The notes beneath the pieces are model-generated. The model searched no databases, had not been told where the DNA came from, and saw only the letters and a list, made by a program, of their open reading frames with translations. Of a DNA stretch of 64,000 nt, positions 43,845 through 53,211 are shown one piece after another. Numbering within the stretch: the first letter of the stretch is position 1; each line of letters opens with the position of its first letter. A program made the translations under genes and the position numbers. The DNA comes from Charina bottae (taxonomy: Eukaryota > Chordata > Lepidosauria > Squamata > Charinaidae): assembly GCA_023362775.1 (NCBI GenBank), contig JALMGJ010000002.1:58863914-58927913 (forward strand). Reading direction: 5' to 3'.

Positions 43845-45320
43845 AGAACTACAATTAATTAAAATTAAGAATTAGACAATAGTTAAATGCCTATTCAAAC
43901 AGATGTGTTTTATGGGTCTTTTAAAAGCTAATAAAGCTATTAAGCCTCTCAGCTGTTCAGGAAGTGCTTTCCAAAGAACTGGCATGGAAATAGAGAAGGC
44001 TCAATCCCAAATCACCATTAAATGAATTTGGGGCAATCCTCAGATTATCTCAAAATGTGTGGAGGTTCATATAGAAAGAGAATTATCTCAAATAGCCTGG
44101 ACCTAAGCTATATAGCCTTTAAAAAAGCATTTGATATTTTGTGTGGAAATGAATAGGCAGCCAGTGCAGTACTTTGAACACAGATGTAATTTGATTTCTT
44201 GATATTCTTGCCAAGTCCAAACTGGCTGCCGAGTTATGTACCAATTGAAGTTTCTAGACTATGGCAGTTTCATATCACATCCAACCATGGGGGTTAATGG
44301 CACATGTACTATGGTTTTATAGTAATTTTCTTCCACATAGGAACAAAGTTGACATATCAAGCAAAGCTGATAAGAAGCTCTCCTGGCTTTTGCCTTAATA
44401 AAGGAAACAGGAGAGAGATTTGGTGCAGAAGTACCCCCAAACTGCATACCCATTCCTTCTGGAGAATACAGTCCCATTCAGAATAAGGGATTACAGTCTA
44501 CCACCTCTCTGGAATTATAGCCCCTAATAAGGAACATTTCTGTCTTGTCTGGATTAAATTTCAATTTATTTTATCTCATCCAGCCCATTACTGACTTCAA
44601 GCAGGTGTTTAAGGAAGCCACTCCATTTCCTGATGATGTCACAGAGAAATAGATCTGGGTTCATCAGCCAGTTTCAGATCTTCTGACAGTTCATATAGAA
44701 GCTGAAAAGCACTGGAGACATAATAGAATCCTGAGAGACATCATATAATAGCTCCCATTGCAAAAAGTGCCTGTCTCCAAGTGTCATCCTCTGAAATCTG
44801 CCTGAGAGAGAGGAATGAAACTACTGCAAAGGCAGGCCCACTATTCCCAAATCTCTTAAGCAATCCAGAAGGACACATGGTCAATTGTATTGAAAGCCAC
44901 TGAGAGATTAAGAACTAATAGAGTCATACTCCCTCTGTCAATTCACAAACAAAGCTCATCCATCAGAGTGATTAAGATAGTCTCAACCCTGTAGTCCACC
45001 CTGAAGCCAGTTTGAGATGGGTTTAGATAATCTATTTCCTCCAGTGGAGAAGTTACCACTCTCTTATCATAGGAAGTTAGAGACTCACCTATAATTGCTC
45101 ATCTCTGGGGGATCCATGGCAGACTTCATAAAATGAGGTTTAATAATTGTGTCCTTTAAACAAGGAGGCATCCTGACCCACTTGAGAGAGGCATTTATGA
45201 TATTAACTAAGGCATCTTTAACAACCTCCAAGTTATAAGCCAACGAACTAGAAAAATAAGTGGTGGAGCATACCACTCCAAGCAGCCTGACCACCTCCTC
45301 AAGAATCAATTCAATTTAAT
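43845..45320 (-). pseudogene. Old CR1-like LINE relic
   Basis: A minus-strand relic spanning most of a CR1-type polymerase region. The frame 45085-45309 ends in a SNYR block, just upstream of where the polymerase core begins. Decayed core fragments follow at 44.9-45.1 kb and later regions continue to 43.85 kb. The order matches the better preserved CR1 at 59.3-64 kb, but stops are frequent. Confidence 0.72.
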
Positions 45321-45542
45321 TATTAATCTGTGTTTTTTTCCCTTTAAAATAATAAAATGACCCTTTTTAATTCTGTGTAATTTGAAGATAAGGTTATCCT
45401 ATTCAGTTATATATACATACAGACATACAAACAAGCATATATAGTAGGTATAAAGCATACTAACTTTATTGTAATCTAATGTTACACAAACTGTATATAT
45501 CTATTTGGCTGAAGAATAAATGTTACTTTTCATACTGTAAAT

Positions 45543-45811
45543 CAGGGGTCCCCAACTTGTGGGCCACGGCCCACTAGTGGGCCGCGGCCTGTTAGAAACT
45601 GGGCTGTGGGGCTCCCGCCCGCAAACCCTGGCCCCCAGTGCTTGTGATTGGCTTCCACCCACAAACCCTGCCCCTGGTGCACACAATTGGCTCCTACCCG
45701 CAAACCCTGCCCTCCCGGTCCACGGAAATCCCAGAAACCTCACCCCCCCAGTCCACGGAAAATTTGTCTTTTGAAACCGGTCCCTGGCACCAAAAAGGTT
45801 GGGAACCCCTG
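45543..45811. mobile_element. hAT-type MITE (family C ends)
   Basis: 269 bp with inverted ends CAGGGGTCCCCAAC and GTTGGGAACCCCTG. Flanking CTGTAAAT (45535-45542) and TTGTAAAT (45813-45820) agree at 7 of 8 with a one-base offset. The interior has three imperfect CCCGCAAACCCTG units. No transposase. Confidence 0.82.
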
Positions 45812-46676
45812 ATTGTAAATCACTTTGATATTATTTTAAAATGGAAGTATACAAATGTTTAAATAAATAATATTAAAAATAAAATAGCTTTTACATGACA
45901 ATGCTTCAATCCTGCAGATGTTTATTCACTCCTTCAAAAAGCTGTGCATTGTTCGGCTATTATCCAGGGTCTCTATGAAGTTTCAAAATGATACATCACA
46001 GTTTCAAGATTCAGAAATTTTGCCAAATGTTGAGCCCCAGTTCCAAAATCATGATCCGTTTCATTCTCCCAGCCTCCTCCAACCATCTGGTCTCCAGATG
46101 TGTTAGGAATACCACCTTCAATATATCAGCTAGCTGGTTTGGCTTGCAGGAACTAGAGTTTCAACACATCTGAAGGCAACAAGAGCAGAGAAAGCTGCCT
46201 TCTGCTAAGGTTGCTGCCGCCACTTCAGTAGTGTTTGTGTCCTGGATATGCAAACATATCTCAACAGTACATGGAAATAGGGATCTGTAAAAATAGGCAT
46301 TTTATCCTTTATTGTCTAATGCAGAGCTTTTCAAACTTTTCATGTTGGTGACACACTTTTTAGACATGCATCATTTCGCGACACACTCTTACAGCAGGGC
46401 ACAAGGCAGGCACTAGGACCTGTGCGGAATCACAGCAGGTTTGGAGGCAGCAAGGCACAAGGCAGGCACTAGGACCTGCGTGGAATCACAGCAGGTTTGG
46501 AGGCAGCAAGGCACAAGGCAGGCACTAGGACCTGCGTGGAATCACAGCAGGTTTGGAGGCAGCAAGGCACAAGGCAGGCACTAGAACCTGCGTGGAATCA
46601 CATCAGGTTTGGAGGCAGCAAGGCACAAGGCAGGCACTAGGACCTGTGCGGAATCACAGCAGGTTTGGAGGCAGCA

Positions 46677-47679
46677 TGTGAGAGTTGGGCCACGAGGTGG
46701 GCCACTTACCTTTCTGCCGCCTGATCCAGAAGAGTCTGATTCGGAAGAGGAGCCAGTCCCCGGAAGCAGCAGGCTTGGCGCGAACCCTGTGGAAGAAATG
46801 GAGACGCTGATTGGCAGAGGCTCAGAAGGAGGGACGCCTCCACCAATCAGCGCGTGCCAAAGAAGAGCAGAGAGGCGGGGCAAACAACGTGAAGCCCGAT
46901 TGGCCCCTGCTTTCCAAAGGTGTGAAAAACGAAATAAAAGACCGGCACGACTTACCTCCATTGCCGGAGACAACCGTTCTAGCAGCTGTACGCCGAAGCC
47001 TCCAGACCCCATGCCGGACCCTGCTCCCGAGCCACGCCTAGCTACCGCCACGAACCTCGCTCCAGAGCCCTGTCTTGCCGCCGCCCCGGACATCGCCCAT
47101 GAGCCCAGCCCTGCTGCCGCCCCGGATCCCGATTCCACGCCTTGCCCCGCCGCCATGCCAAGCCTCGGATGGCCATCTTATGTTGCTGCCGCGCCAAGCC
47201 TCGTGCCCGAACCTCCTCCAGTTGTCGCGCCGCCGTCCTTGCTCCCTGCGGAAGAAGCCAGCATCGGGGTAAGCGCTGCCGCCTTGCCCGCTCCTCCTCC
47301 TCCAGTGGGTGGCCTTTCTCGGGCCCCGGCCTAACCAGACTTCCACCAGCCCAGAGCAGCACCCACACCCCACCGACGCCGGTCACCAGTGGGTGGCCTT
47401 CCTCGAGCTCCAGACTACCTCCAGCCCCGACAGCCAAGCTAACTCCACGCCCGCAGTCACCGCGCCTGTTACTCCGGTTCACTGCCAGTGGTTGCTGCTT
47501 CCCCAGCGCCTGCACCCTCTCTGGCCCTTCCTGTCGGGCCAGGAGTACCCAAGGGACTTGTTTCTATCCAGCCTGAGGAAGAAGAAGAAGAGGACTGTGT
47601 AAACTGGGCGTTTTGCGTGTCCGTGTAAATAAAGCTATTTCAGTAATTTTTCCGTGTCAGTCTTAGTCGGAACAGGACA
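46677..47679 (+). repeat. 5' LTR of the gypsy element (1,003 bp)
   Basis: Carries an AATAAA at 47628-47633 about 50 bp before its end. It contains a GC-rich stretch of about 598 bp (roughly 46819-47410) that the 3' LTR lacks. Long frames in that stretch (for example 46609-47334, Pro/Ala-rich) look like chance frames in GC-rich sequence. Nothing resembling a tRNA primer-binding TGG follows directly after the LTR. Confidence 0.92.
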
Positions 47680-47762
47680 GATTGTCTCCGGCCACACTTC
47701 CACTGGGAAGGAAGGAAGCGTTACTGCCTGGTGTTCCTTGTCGTCCTGACAACCAAGAAGTC

Positions 47763-49230
47763 ATGGATCATCAGCTGTCTGTGGAAAACGCGCAGCTAGC
47801 CCAGCAGGTCGCCCAACTCAGCGACCAAAATAACCAACTGAGCCAGATGATCGCCCACTTGAGCACACAGGTGGCCCAGCTGCAGGGACAACAGGTGGCT
47901 GTTGCACCGGTCGTCTGTCAGAGAACCAAATGCCCGGTACAAGTACCAGAGAAGTTTGATGGTACCATTGCCAAGTTCCCAGCCTTCCTGGCACAATTTT
48001 ATTTATTTATTTATATTTCTAACTTATATCACCGCCCATCTCCCCCCATTCCGGAGGGGACTCTGGGCGGTTTACACCAAGCCAGCAATTAAAACATATA
48101 AAAATTTATAAAATAGAATACATAATTTAATTAAATATATAAGATCCAAGAGGCTCTGATGTTAGGCTTTAAAGAACCCTATGGAGCAAGCCAACCCCAA
48201 GAGGAGCTATTACTCCCCCCATCCCAAGCGAGGTGGCAGAGCCAGGTCTTCAGTTGTTTCTGGAAGGTCATAAGTGTGGGGGCTAGCCTCACCTCCAGGG
48301 GCAGAATATTCCAGAGGGCGGGTGCCACTGCCGAGAAAGCCCGCCTCCTGGACCCCGTCAGGTGGAATTCTCTTATAGACGGGGTCCGAAGCAAGCCCTC
48401 TCTGCATAGCCGGGTGGAACGTGTTGATGTTCTGGGGATGAGGCGGTCCTTTAGGTAACCTGGTCCCATGCCATGTAGGGCTTTAAAGGTGACAACCAAC
48501 ACCTTGAATTGGACCCGGAAGCAAACCGGTAACCAATGCAGCTCGCACAGCAGAGCTGTCACAATGTCAGCTCTATCAGAGCCTCCGCCCAGAGGAGTTC
48601 CCAACAGACTGTCACAAGGTGGGCTTCGTGGCCAGTCTACTGTTGGGTCCCGCTGCAAAATGGGTCTCTCCGCTGATAACCCAACAAGACCCGCTCCTAG
48701 ATAACTATGGCTGGTTTTGCGATCAACTGCGGGCAATGTATGTGGACCCGGTCAAGGTCCAAACTGCCGCCAGGCTGATTAAGGGATTGCGCCAAGGGGC
48801 CAGGCCCTTAGCTGAATATATCACTGATTTCAGGCTGCTGTCGCAAGACCTGGATTGGAACGAACCGGCCCTGGTAGACCATTTCCAGGATGGACTATCT
48901 TCCGAGCTACTCAACGAACTAGCCAGGACTGAGTGCCCCAGAAACATCCAAGATCTGACCCATCTGTGTCTGCAGATCGACGGGCGATTGCAGCAACGAA
49001 GGTCGAGGAGGCATTTCGCCCAGCCTTCAACCTTCGTTCCGTGCCCCCGAACAGTTGAGGAGCCGATGCAGTTAGGGGGCGCCAGGCCTCGCCTCACGCC
49101 TACCGAGAAGGACCGTCGCCGCCGGGAGGGCCTATGCCTGTACTGCGGAGGAGCGAGTCACCGCGCTGCAAATTGCCCTGCCAAGTCTCCAGTAGCATCC
49201 TTGTCGGGAAACGGACTCGGCTCGGCCTAA
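47763..49230 (+). pseudogene. Gag of the gypsy element, interrupted by CR1
   Basis: Gag would form the particle around the element RNA. The N-terminal part starts at the ATG at 47763 and has a Gln/Leu-rich heptad-like region (LAQQVAQLSDQNNQLSQM), a probable coiled coil, then VPEKFDG. It is broken at 47997 by CR1 and resumes in another frame after 48565. The C-terminal part (open over 48619-49230) includes a capsid-like region and a zinc knuckle CLYCGGASHRAANC (C-x2-C-x4-H-x4-C). The insert plus one duplication copy is 568 bp, which accounts for the frame change. No other break was seen in gag. Confidence 0.88.
47998..48559 (-). mobile_element. CR1 LINE 3' fragment inside gag
   Basis: Minus-strand frames carry LHWLPVCFRVQFKVLV, GPGYLKDRLIPR and AFSAVAPALWNILPLEV, followed by the CCGCCCAGAGTCCCC block and an ATAAATAAATAAA end. 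A 6-bp direct repeat CACAAT (47992-47997 and 48560-48565) flanks it. It is strongly 5'-truncated. Confidence 0.92.
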
Positions 49231-52200
49231 ATGGGCAGTTAGGTTGGGCCGAGCTGGCGTCCAGCCAGTCACCATTGCCCATTCCGGCTCCTCCAAAGCA
49301 CCTGTCCATCACCGTCACCCTACAGGTGCCGACGGATCCTACGCTGAGGGTCCAAGCCATGATAGACTCGGGGGCCACTTTTAACTTCATGGACAGTGAG
49401 TTTGCGGAGAAGTGGAGAATTCCCCAACGCAAGGTGCACCCTCCGCTGGTGGTTGAGATCATCGACGGCCGCACGCTCCGTTCAGGCCCAGTGACCACTG
49501 CCACCCAGCGCATACTAATGTGTGTGGAGAACCACCAGGAGTGGCTAGATTTCTATGTGGTCACCAATCCCCACTGCCCCCTCGTACTAGGATTAGTATG
49601 GCTCCAGAGACACGAACCACAAATCACCTGGACAACGGGGGAGGTCGTGTTCTCTCACCCTAGTTGTGTCGCCCATGCCAGCAACACTCTTGCCGCATTA
49701 CATCTGGTCACCCCAAGACCCCCGCTCCCTGTGCAATTCCGGGACTACGCGGACGTTTTTGATGAAGGGGAGGCAGAACAACTTCCCCCACACTGGCCTT
49801 ACGACTGCTCCATCGACCTGATCCCAGGCGCAAGGCTCCCAGTAGGCCAGATATACTCCCTATCAGAACCGGAGCGAGCAGCCCTCAAGGACTTTATTGA
49901 CACCAACCTTAGGAAGGGGTTCATCCGACCCTCTACCTCACTGTTGGCTGCCCCCATACTGTTCATAAAAAAGAAATCCGGTGAGCTCAGGATGTGTTGC
50001 GACTACCGGAAGTTGAACGATATCACGATCAAGAACCGGTACCCCCTGCCGCTGATCCCAGAGCTCCTGGAGCGACTCCGCAATGCTCGCCTGTTCACAA
50101 AGCTGGACCTGAGGGGTGCTTACAACCTGATCCGTATCCGACAGGGCAATGAGTGGAAGACCGCGTTCCGTACTTGTTACGGCCATTACGAGTTTACGGT
50201 CGTTCCATTTGGACTATCTAACGCCCCTGCGGTCTTCATGCACTTCATGAACGACATCTTCAAGGACCTCCTGGATCAGTACCTGATAATCTATCTTGAC
50301 GACATTCTGATTTTTTCATCCTCTCCGAGCGAACACGAACAGCAGGTCCGCACCGTATTGCAACAGCTGCGGGAGCACCACCTGTATGCCAAGTTGGAGA
50401 AGTGCCAATTTGCCTGCGAAACCGTAGAATTCCTGGGGCACCGAATCTCCACTACTGGCATTGCCATGGAGCCAGGCAAGGTGGAGGCGTTGCAATCTTG
50501 GCAACCTCCACGTCGGGCCAAGGATTTTCAACGACTGCTCGGGTTTGCTAACTACTATCGGAATTTCATTCCTCAATTCGCAGAACTGACCATGCCCTTA
50601 TCAAACCTACTCTGGAAGAAGACCAAGTTCCATTGGGGAGACACGGAGCAACGCGCCTTCGAAAGGCTCAAACTAGCCTTTACCACAGAGCCTATCCTCA
50701 GACACCCAGACCCGTTCTGGCCGTTCGTCGTCGAAACAGACGCATCCGATGTAGCCGTCGGCGCCATCTTACTTCAGGCCGACACCCAGACCGGCACCCT
50801 CTGCCCTTGTGCTTACCGTTCCCGGAAGCTCGCCCCGGCAGAGAAGGCTTATACCATCTGGGACAAGGAGCTCCTGGCCATTAAGGTGGCATTCAAGACA
50901 TGGAGGCACCACTTGGAAGGGGCGCGACACCCCGTGGAAGTAAGAACCGACCACTGCAACCTGGAACATCTAAAGACTGCCAGGACCTTGAACCAGCGGC
51001 AAATACGATGGTCCCTGTTCTTCTCCAGGTTCAACTTCAGGGTTACTTACATTCTGAGAGGCCAGAACCAAAGGGCAGACGGACTTTCAAGAAAACCTGA
51101 ATATGATCGCTTAGAGGCTCCAGCACCGCCTCAACCTGTCATCCCTCCGGAGCAGTTTGCTGCCATCACCGTACAGGGTGACCTAAGCCAACGGATTCGA
51201 GAACAACAAAGAGCCGACCCCTGGGCAAGGAAAAAGAGACAAGAGCTGGCACACCTTCCCGTCGGTCAGACCAATCAGTGGGCATGTAATCATGAGACGC
51301 TCTGCTTCCGAGGCCGCTACTACGTACCCCCGGCGGAACTCCGCAAACTGATCCTGCAACTATGCCATGACAAACCGGCCGCTGGCCATTTCGGGTTCTT
51401 TAAAATGCTGAACCTGGTCTCCCGGGAGTTTTGGTGGCCGCGCATACGGGACGATGTGAAACAATATGTATTCTCTTGCCCAGACTGTCGCAGGGCAAAA
51501 AATCAAACGGACAAGCCTGCTGGTCTCCTAATGCCCCTACCCACTCCTGAACAACCATGGGAGGCTATCTCTATGGACTTCATCACCGACCTTCCCAAGT
51601 CCCAGGACGCCACTACTATCCTGGTAGTGGTAGACTCCATGACGAAGATGGCCCACTTCATCGCATGTAAGGGCTTGCCCACGGCCCAAGAGACGGCACG
51701 CCTCTATATCAAAAACATTTTCAAACTGCATGGCATAGCGAAGAGTGTGGTGTCAGACTGTGGCTCGCAGTTCACCACCCGTTTCTGGAAGGCACTCCTC
51801 CAGAATCTGGGAATCCAGAGACACTTATCCACCGCGTTTCATCCACAATCGGATGGAGGGACGGAAACGGTGAACACTATCCTGGAGCAGTACCTGTGTT
51901 GTTACATGAACTATCAACAGGACAATTGGGCAGACCTCCTGGCCTTGGCGGAGTTCGCGTACAACAACGCACAACACTCTTCGACCCAGATGGCCCCCTT
52001 AGCTGCAAATTATGAATTCAACCCGCGATCGTTTCCTCTCACCGCGCCAGACTCAGCCGTGCCAGCTGCAAATCACTTCTTCCAAGAACTACAGGCCAGC
52101 CACCAAGTGCTTAGAGACCAGTTGGAAAAGGCTAAAGAAGCTACGAGTACAACAATTCCATCGACAATACCCGGAGAAACCCAGACCACAAATCCAGGGG

Positions 52201-52235
52201 GAGGAAGGTCCTGCGGGGGGGGGGGGATAGTGTGA
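49134..52235 (+). CDS. pol: Gypsy pol: protease, reverse transcriptase, RNase H, integrase
   Basis: 1,033 codons are open, but the part before about 49207 overlaps gag and is probably not translated as pol. The order is a protease with DSG (residues 78-80), a reverse transcriptase with YLDD (387-390), RNase H with TDASD (535-539, Asp536), Glu579, Asp606 and Asp649, and an integrase. The integrase has His745, His752, Cys782 and Cys785 (zinc site), then Asp815, Asp875 and Glu911 (D-x59-D-x35-E). All catalytic residues seen are intact. After about residue 990 the sequence loses integrase C-terminal and chromodomain-like features and runs into the polypurine tract and 3' LTR, where it stops. A 3' deletion is therefore likely. 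Expression would need the frameshift signal. Confidence 0.93.
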   Translation: MPVLRRSESPRCKLPCQVSSSILVGKRTRLGLNGQLGWAELASSQSPLPIPAPPKHLSITVTLQVPTDPTLRVQAMIDSGATFNFMDSEFAEKWRIPQRKVHPPLVVEIIDGRTLRSGPVTTATQRILMCVENHQEWLDFYVVTNPHCPLVLGLVWLQRHEPQITWTTGEVVFSHPSCVAHASNTLAALHLVTPRPPLPVQFRDYADVFDEGEAEQLPPHWPYDCSIDLIPGARLPVGQIYSLSEPERAALKDFIDTNLRKGFIRPSTSLLAAPILFIKKKSGELRMCCDYRKLNDITIKNRYPLPLIPELLERLRNARLFTKLDLRGAYNLIRIRQGNEWKTAFRTCYGHYEFTVVPFGLSNAPAVFMHFMNDIFKDLLDQYLIIYLDDILIFSSSPSEHEQQVRTVLQQLREHHLYAKLEKCQFACETVEFLGHRISTTGIAMEPGKVEALQSWQPPRRAKDFQRLLGFANYYRNFIPQFAELTMPLSNLLWKKTKFHWGDTEQRAFERLKLAFTTEPILRHPDPFWPFVVETDASDVAVGAILLQADTQTGTLCPCAYRSRKLAPAEKAYTIWDKELLAIKVAFKTWRHHLEGARHPVEVRTDHCNLEHLKTARTLNQRQIRWSLFFSRFNFRVTYILRGQNQRADGLSRKPEYDRLEAPAPPQPVIPPEQFAAITVQGDLSQRIREQQRADPWARKKRQELAHLPVGQTNQWACNHETLCFRGRYYVPPAELRKLILQLCHDKPAAGHFGFFKMLNLVSREFWWPRIRDDVKQYVFSCPDCRRAKNQTDKPAGLLMPLPTPEQPWEAISMDFITDLPKSQDATTILVVVDSMTKMAHFIACKGLPTAQETARLYIKNIFKLHGIAKSVVSDCGSQFTTRFWKALLQNLGIQRHLSTAFHPQSDGGTETVNTILEQYLCCYMNYQQDNWADLLALAEFAYNNAQHSSTQMAPLAANYEFNPRSFPLTAPDSAVPAANHFFQELQASHQVLRDQLEKAKEATSTTIPSTIPGETQTTNPGGGRSCGGGGIV
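49206..49254 (+). promoter_or_regulatory. Probable -1 ribosomal frameshift signal (gag to pol)
   Basis: A slippery heptamer GGGAAAC (49206-49212) is phased as G GGA AAC in the gag frame. Seven bases later a stem begins: GCTCGGCC (49220-49227) pairs with GGCCGAGC (49247-49254) around a 19-base loop. The gag stop is at 49228-49230. A -1 slip here leads exactly into the pol frame. The same heptamer is known from the Sushi-derived mammalian gene PEG10. The function is inferred, not shown. Confidence 0.82.
52196..52230 (+). other. Polypurine tract of the gypsy element
   Basis: A purine-rich stretch (GGGGGAGGAAGG, then a run of G) lies directly before the 3' LTR, where plus-strand DNA synthesis is primed in LTR elements. 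Confidence 0.75.
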
Positions 52236-52635
52236 GAGTTGGGCCACAAGGTGGGCCACTTACCTGTCTGCCGCCTGATCCAGAAGAGTCCGATTCAGAA
52301 GAGGAACCAGCCCCCGGAAGCAGCAGGCTTGGCGCAAACCCTGTGGAAGAAATGGAGACGCTGATTGGCAGACTACCTCCAGCCCTGACAGCCAAGCTAA
52401 CTCCACGCCTGCAGTCACCACGCCTTTTACCTCCAGTTCACTGCCAGTGGTTGCTGCTTCCCCAGCGCCTGCACCCTCTCTGGCCCTTCCTGTCGGGCCA
52501 GGAGTACCCAAGGGACTTGTTTCTATCCAGTCTGAGGAAGAAGAAGAGGACTGTGTAAACTGGGCGTTTTGCGTGTCCGTGTAAATAAAGCTATTTCAGT
52601 AATTTTTCCGTGTCAGTCTTAGTCGGAACAGGACA
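52231..52635 (+). repeat. 3' LTR of the gypsy element (405 bp, internally deleted)
   Basis: Matches the two ends of the 5' LTR but lacks about 598 bp between GATTGGCAGA and CTACCTCCAGC. The junction shares a CAGA/AGA microhomology with both sides in the 5' LTR. AATAAA lies at 52584-52589. Confidence 0.92.
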
Positions 52636-52950
52636 CAGCAAGGCACAAGGCAGGCACTAGGACCTGCGTGGAATCCGGGCAGGGCTTGGAGGCAGCAAGG
52701 CACAAGGAAGGCACTAGGACCTGTGCGGAATCACAGCAGGTTTGGAGTCAGCAGGGCACAAGGCAGGCACTAGGACCTGCATGGAATCCTGGCAGGGCAG
52801 GTTTGGAGGCAGCAAGGCACAAGGCAGGCACTAGGACCTGCGTGGAATCCTGGCAGGGCTCGGAGGCAGCAGCAGCCATGACACACCCAGGCACTGCAGC
52901 CGACACACTAATGTGTCCTGACACCCAGTTTGGAAAGCTGTGGTCTAATG

Positions 52951-53120
52951 CTCCTAAGCAGTTCTACTTTAGGACATAAACATTTCACTGGCCTCTCAAA
53001 AACCCAGTTGGCCAATCTGTCTCTTGGCTAATATGGACTGTGTTGTCCTAAGGGTGGATCTCCCCTCTCCTCCAACTCTCCTCAGCCTGATATACCTGTT
53101 GGCTAACATAGAGTTACATA
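52951..53120. other. No recognisable feature
   Basis: Short unannotated spacer between the MITE and the next truncated MITE. Confidence 0.5.
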
Positions 53121-53128
53121 AGCTAATG

Positions 53129-53203
53129 CGGTGTTTGTCAACCTTGGCAACTTTAACATGTATGGACTTCAACTCTCAGAATTCCCCAGCCAGCATGCTG
53201 GGG
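53129..53203. mobile_element. Half hAT-type MITE (family A, copy 3)
   Basis: Only the left half (GGTGTTTGTCAACCTTGGC to CAGCATGCTGGGG) is present, yet an 8-bp repeat AGCTAATG flanks it exactly (53121-53128 and 53204-53211). The right terminal inverted repeat is missing. Confidence 0.7.
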
Positions 53204-53211
53204 AGCTAATG

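Larger units (their letters stand above)
46677..52635 (+). mobile_element. Ty3/gypsy LTR retrotransposon, nested and carrying CR1
   Basis: Both LTRs begin TGTGAGAGTTGGGCC and end CGGAACAGGACA. A perfect 5-bp duplication CAGCA flanks the whole (46672-46676 and 52636-52640). Gag and pol are in -1 relation and both are related to the Sushi-type gypsies of vertebrates (an inference from the gag zinc knuckle, pol order and frameshift signal). Gag is broken by CR1 and the end of pol is missing, so it is defective. By eye the LTRs differ at about 14 of 404 aligned positions, mostly transitions. Confidence 0.95.
46322..52942. mobile_element. hAT-type MITE with minisatellite (family B, copy 3), host of the gypsy element
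   Basis: Ends CAGAGCTTTTCAAACTTTTC and GTTTGGAAAGCTGTG, with a perfect 8-bp duplication GTCTAATG (46314-46321 and 52943-52950). The inside is mostly tandem units of about 56 bp containing GGCACAAGGCAGGCACTAGG: about five before the gypsy insertion (46396-46676) and about four after it (52636-52865). Removing the gypsy element leaves about 657 bp, longer than the 403-bp copy 1. Confidence 0.9.

Noticed and set aside
46396..46676. Regularly spaced repeats resembling a CRISPR array
   Set aside because: Units are contiguous tandem copies of about 56 bp without unique spacers, inside a eukaryotic MITE.
46609..47334. 241-codon Pro/Ala-rich open frame
   Set aside because: It begins in the MITE minisatellite and runs through the U3 part of the gypsy 5' LTR. 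Several overlapping frames are open there because of high GC content, and no domain is visible.
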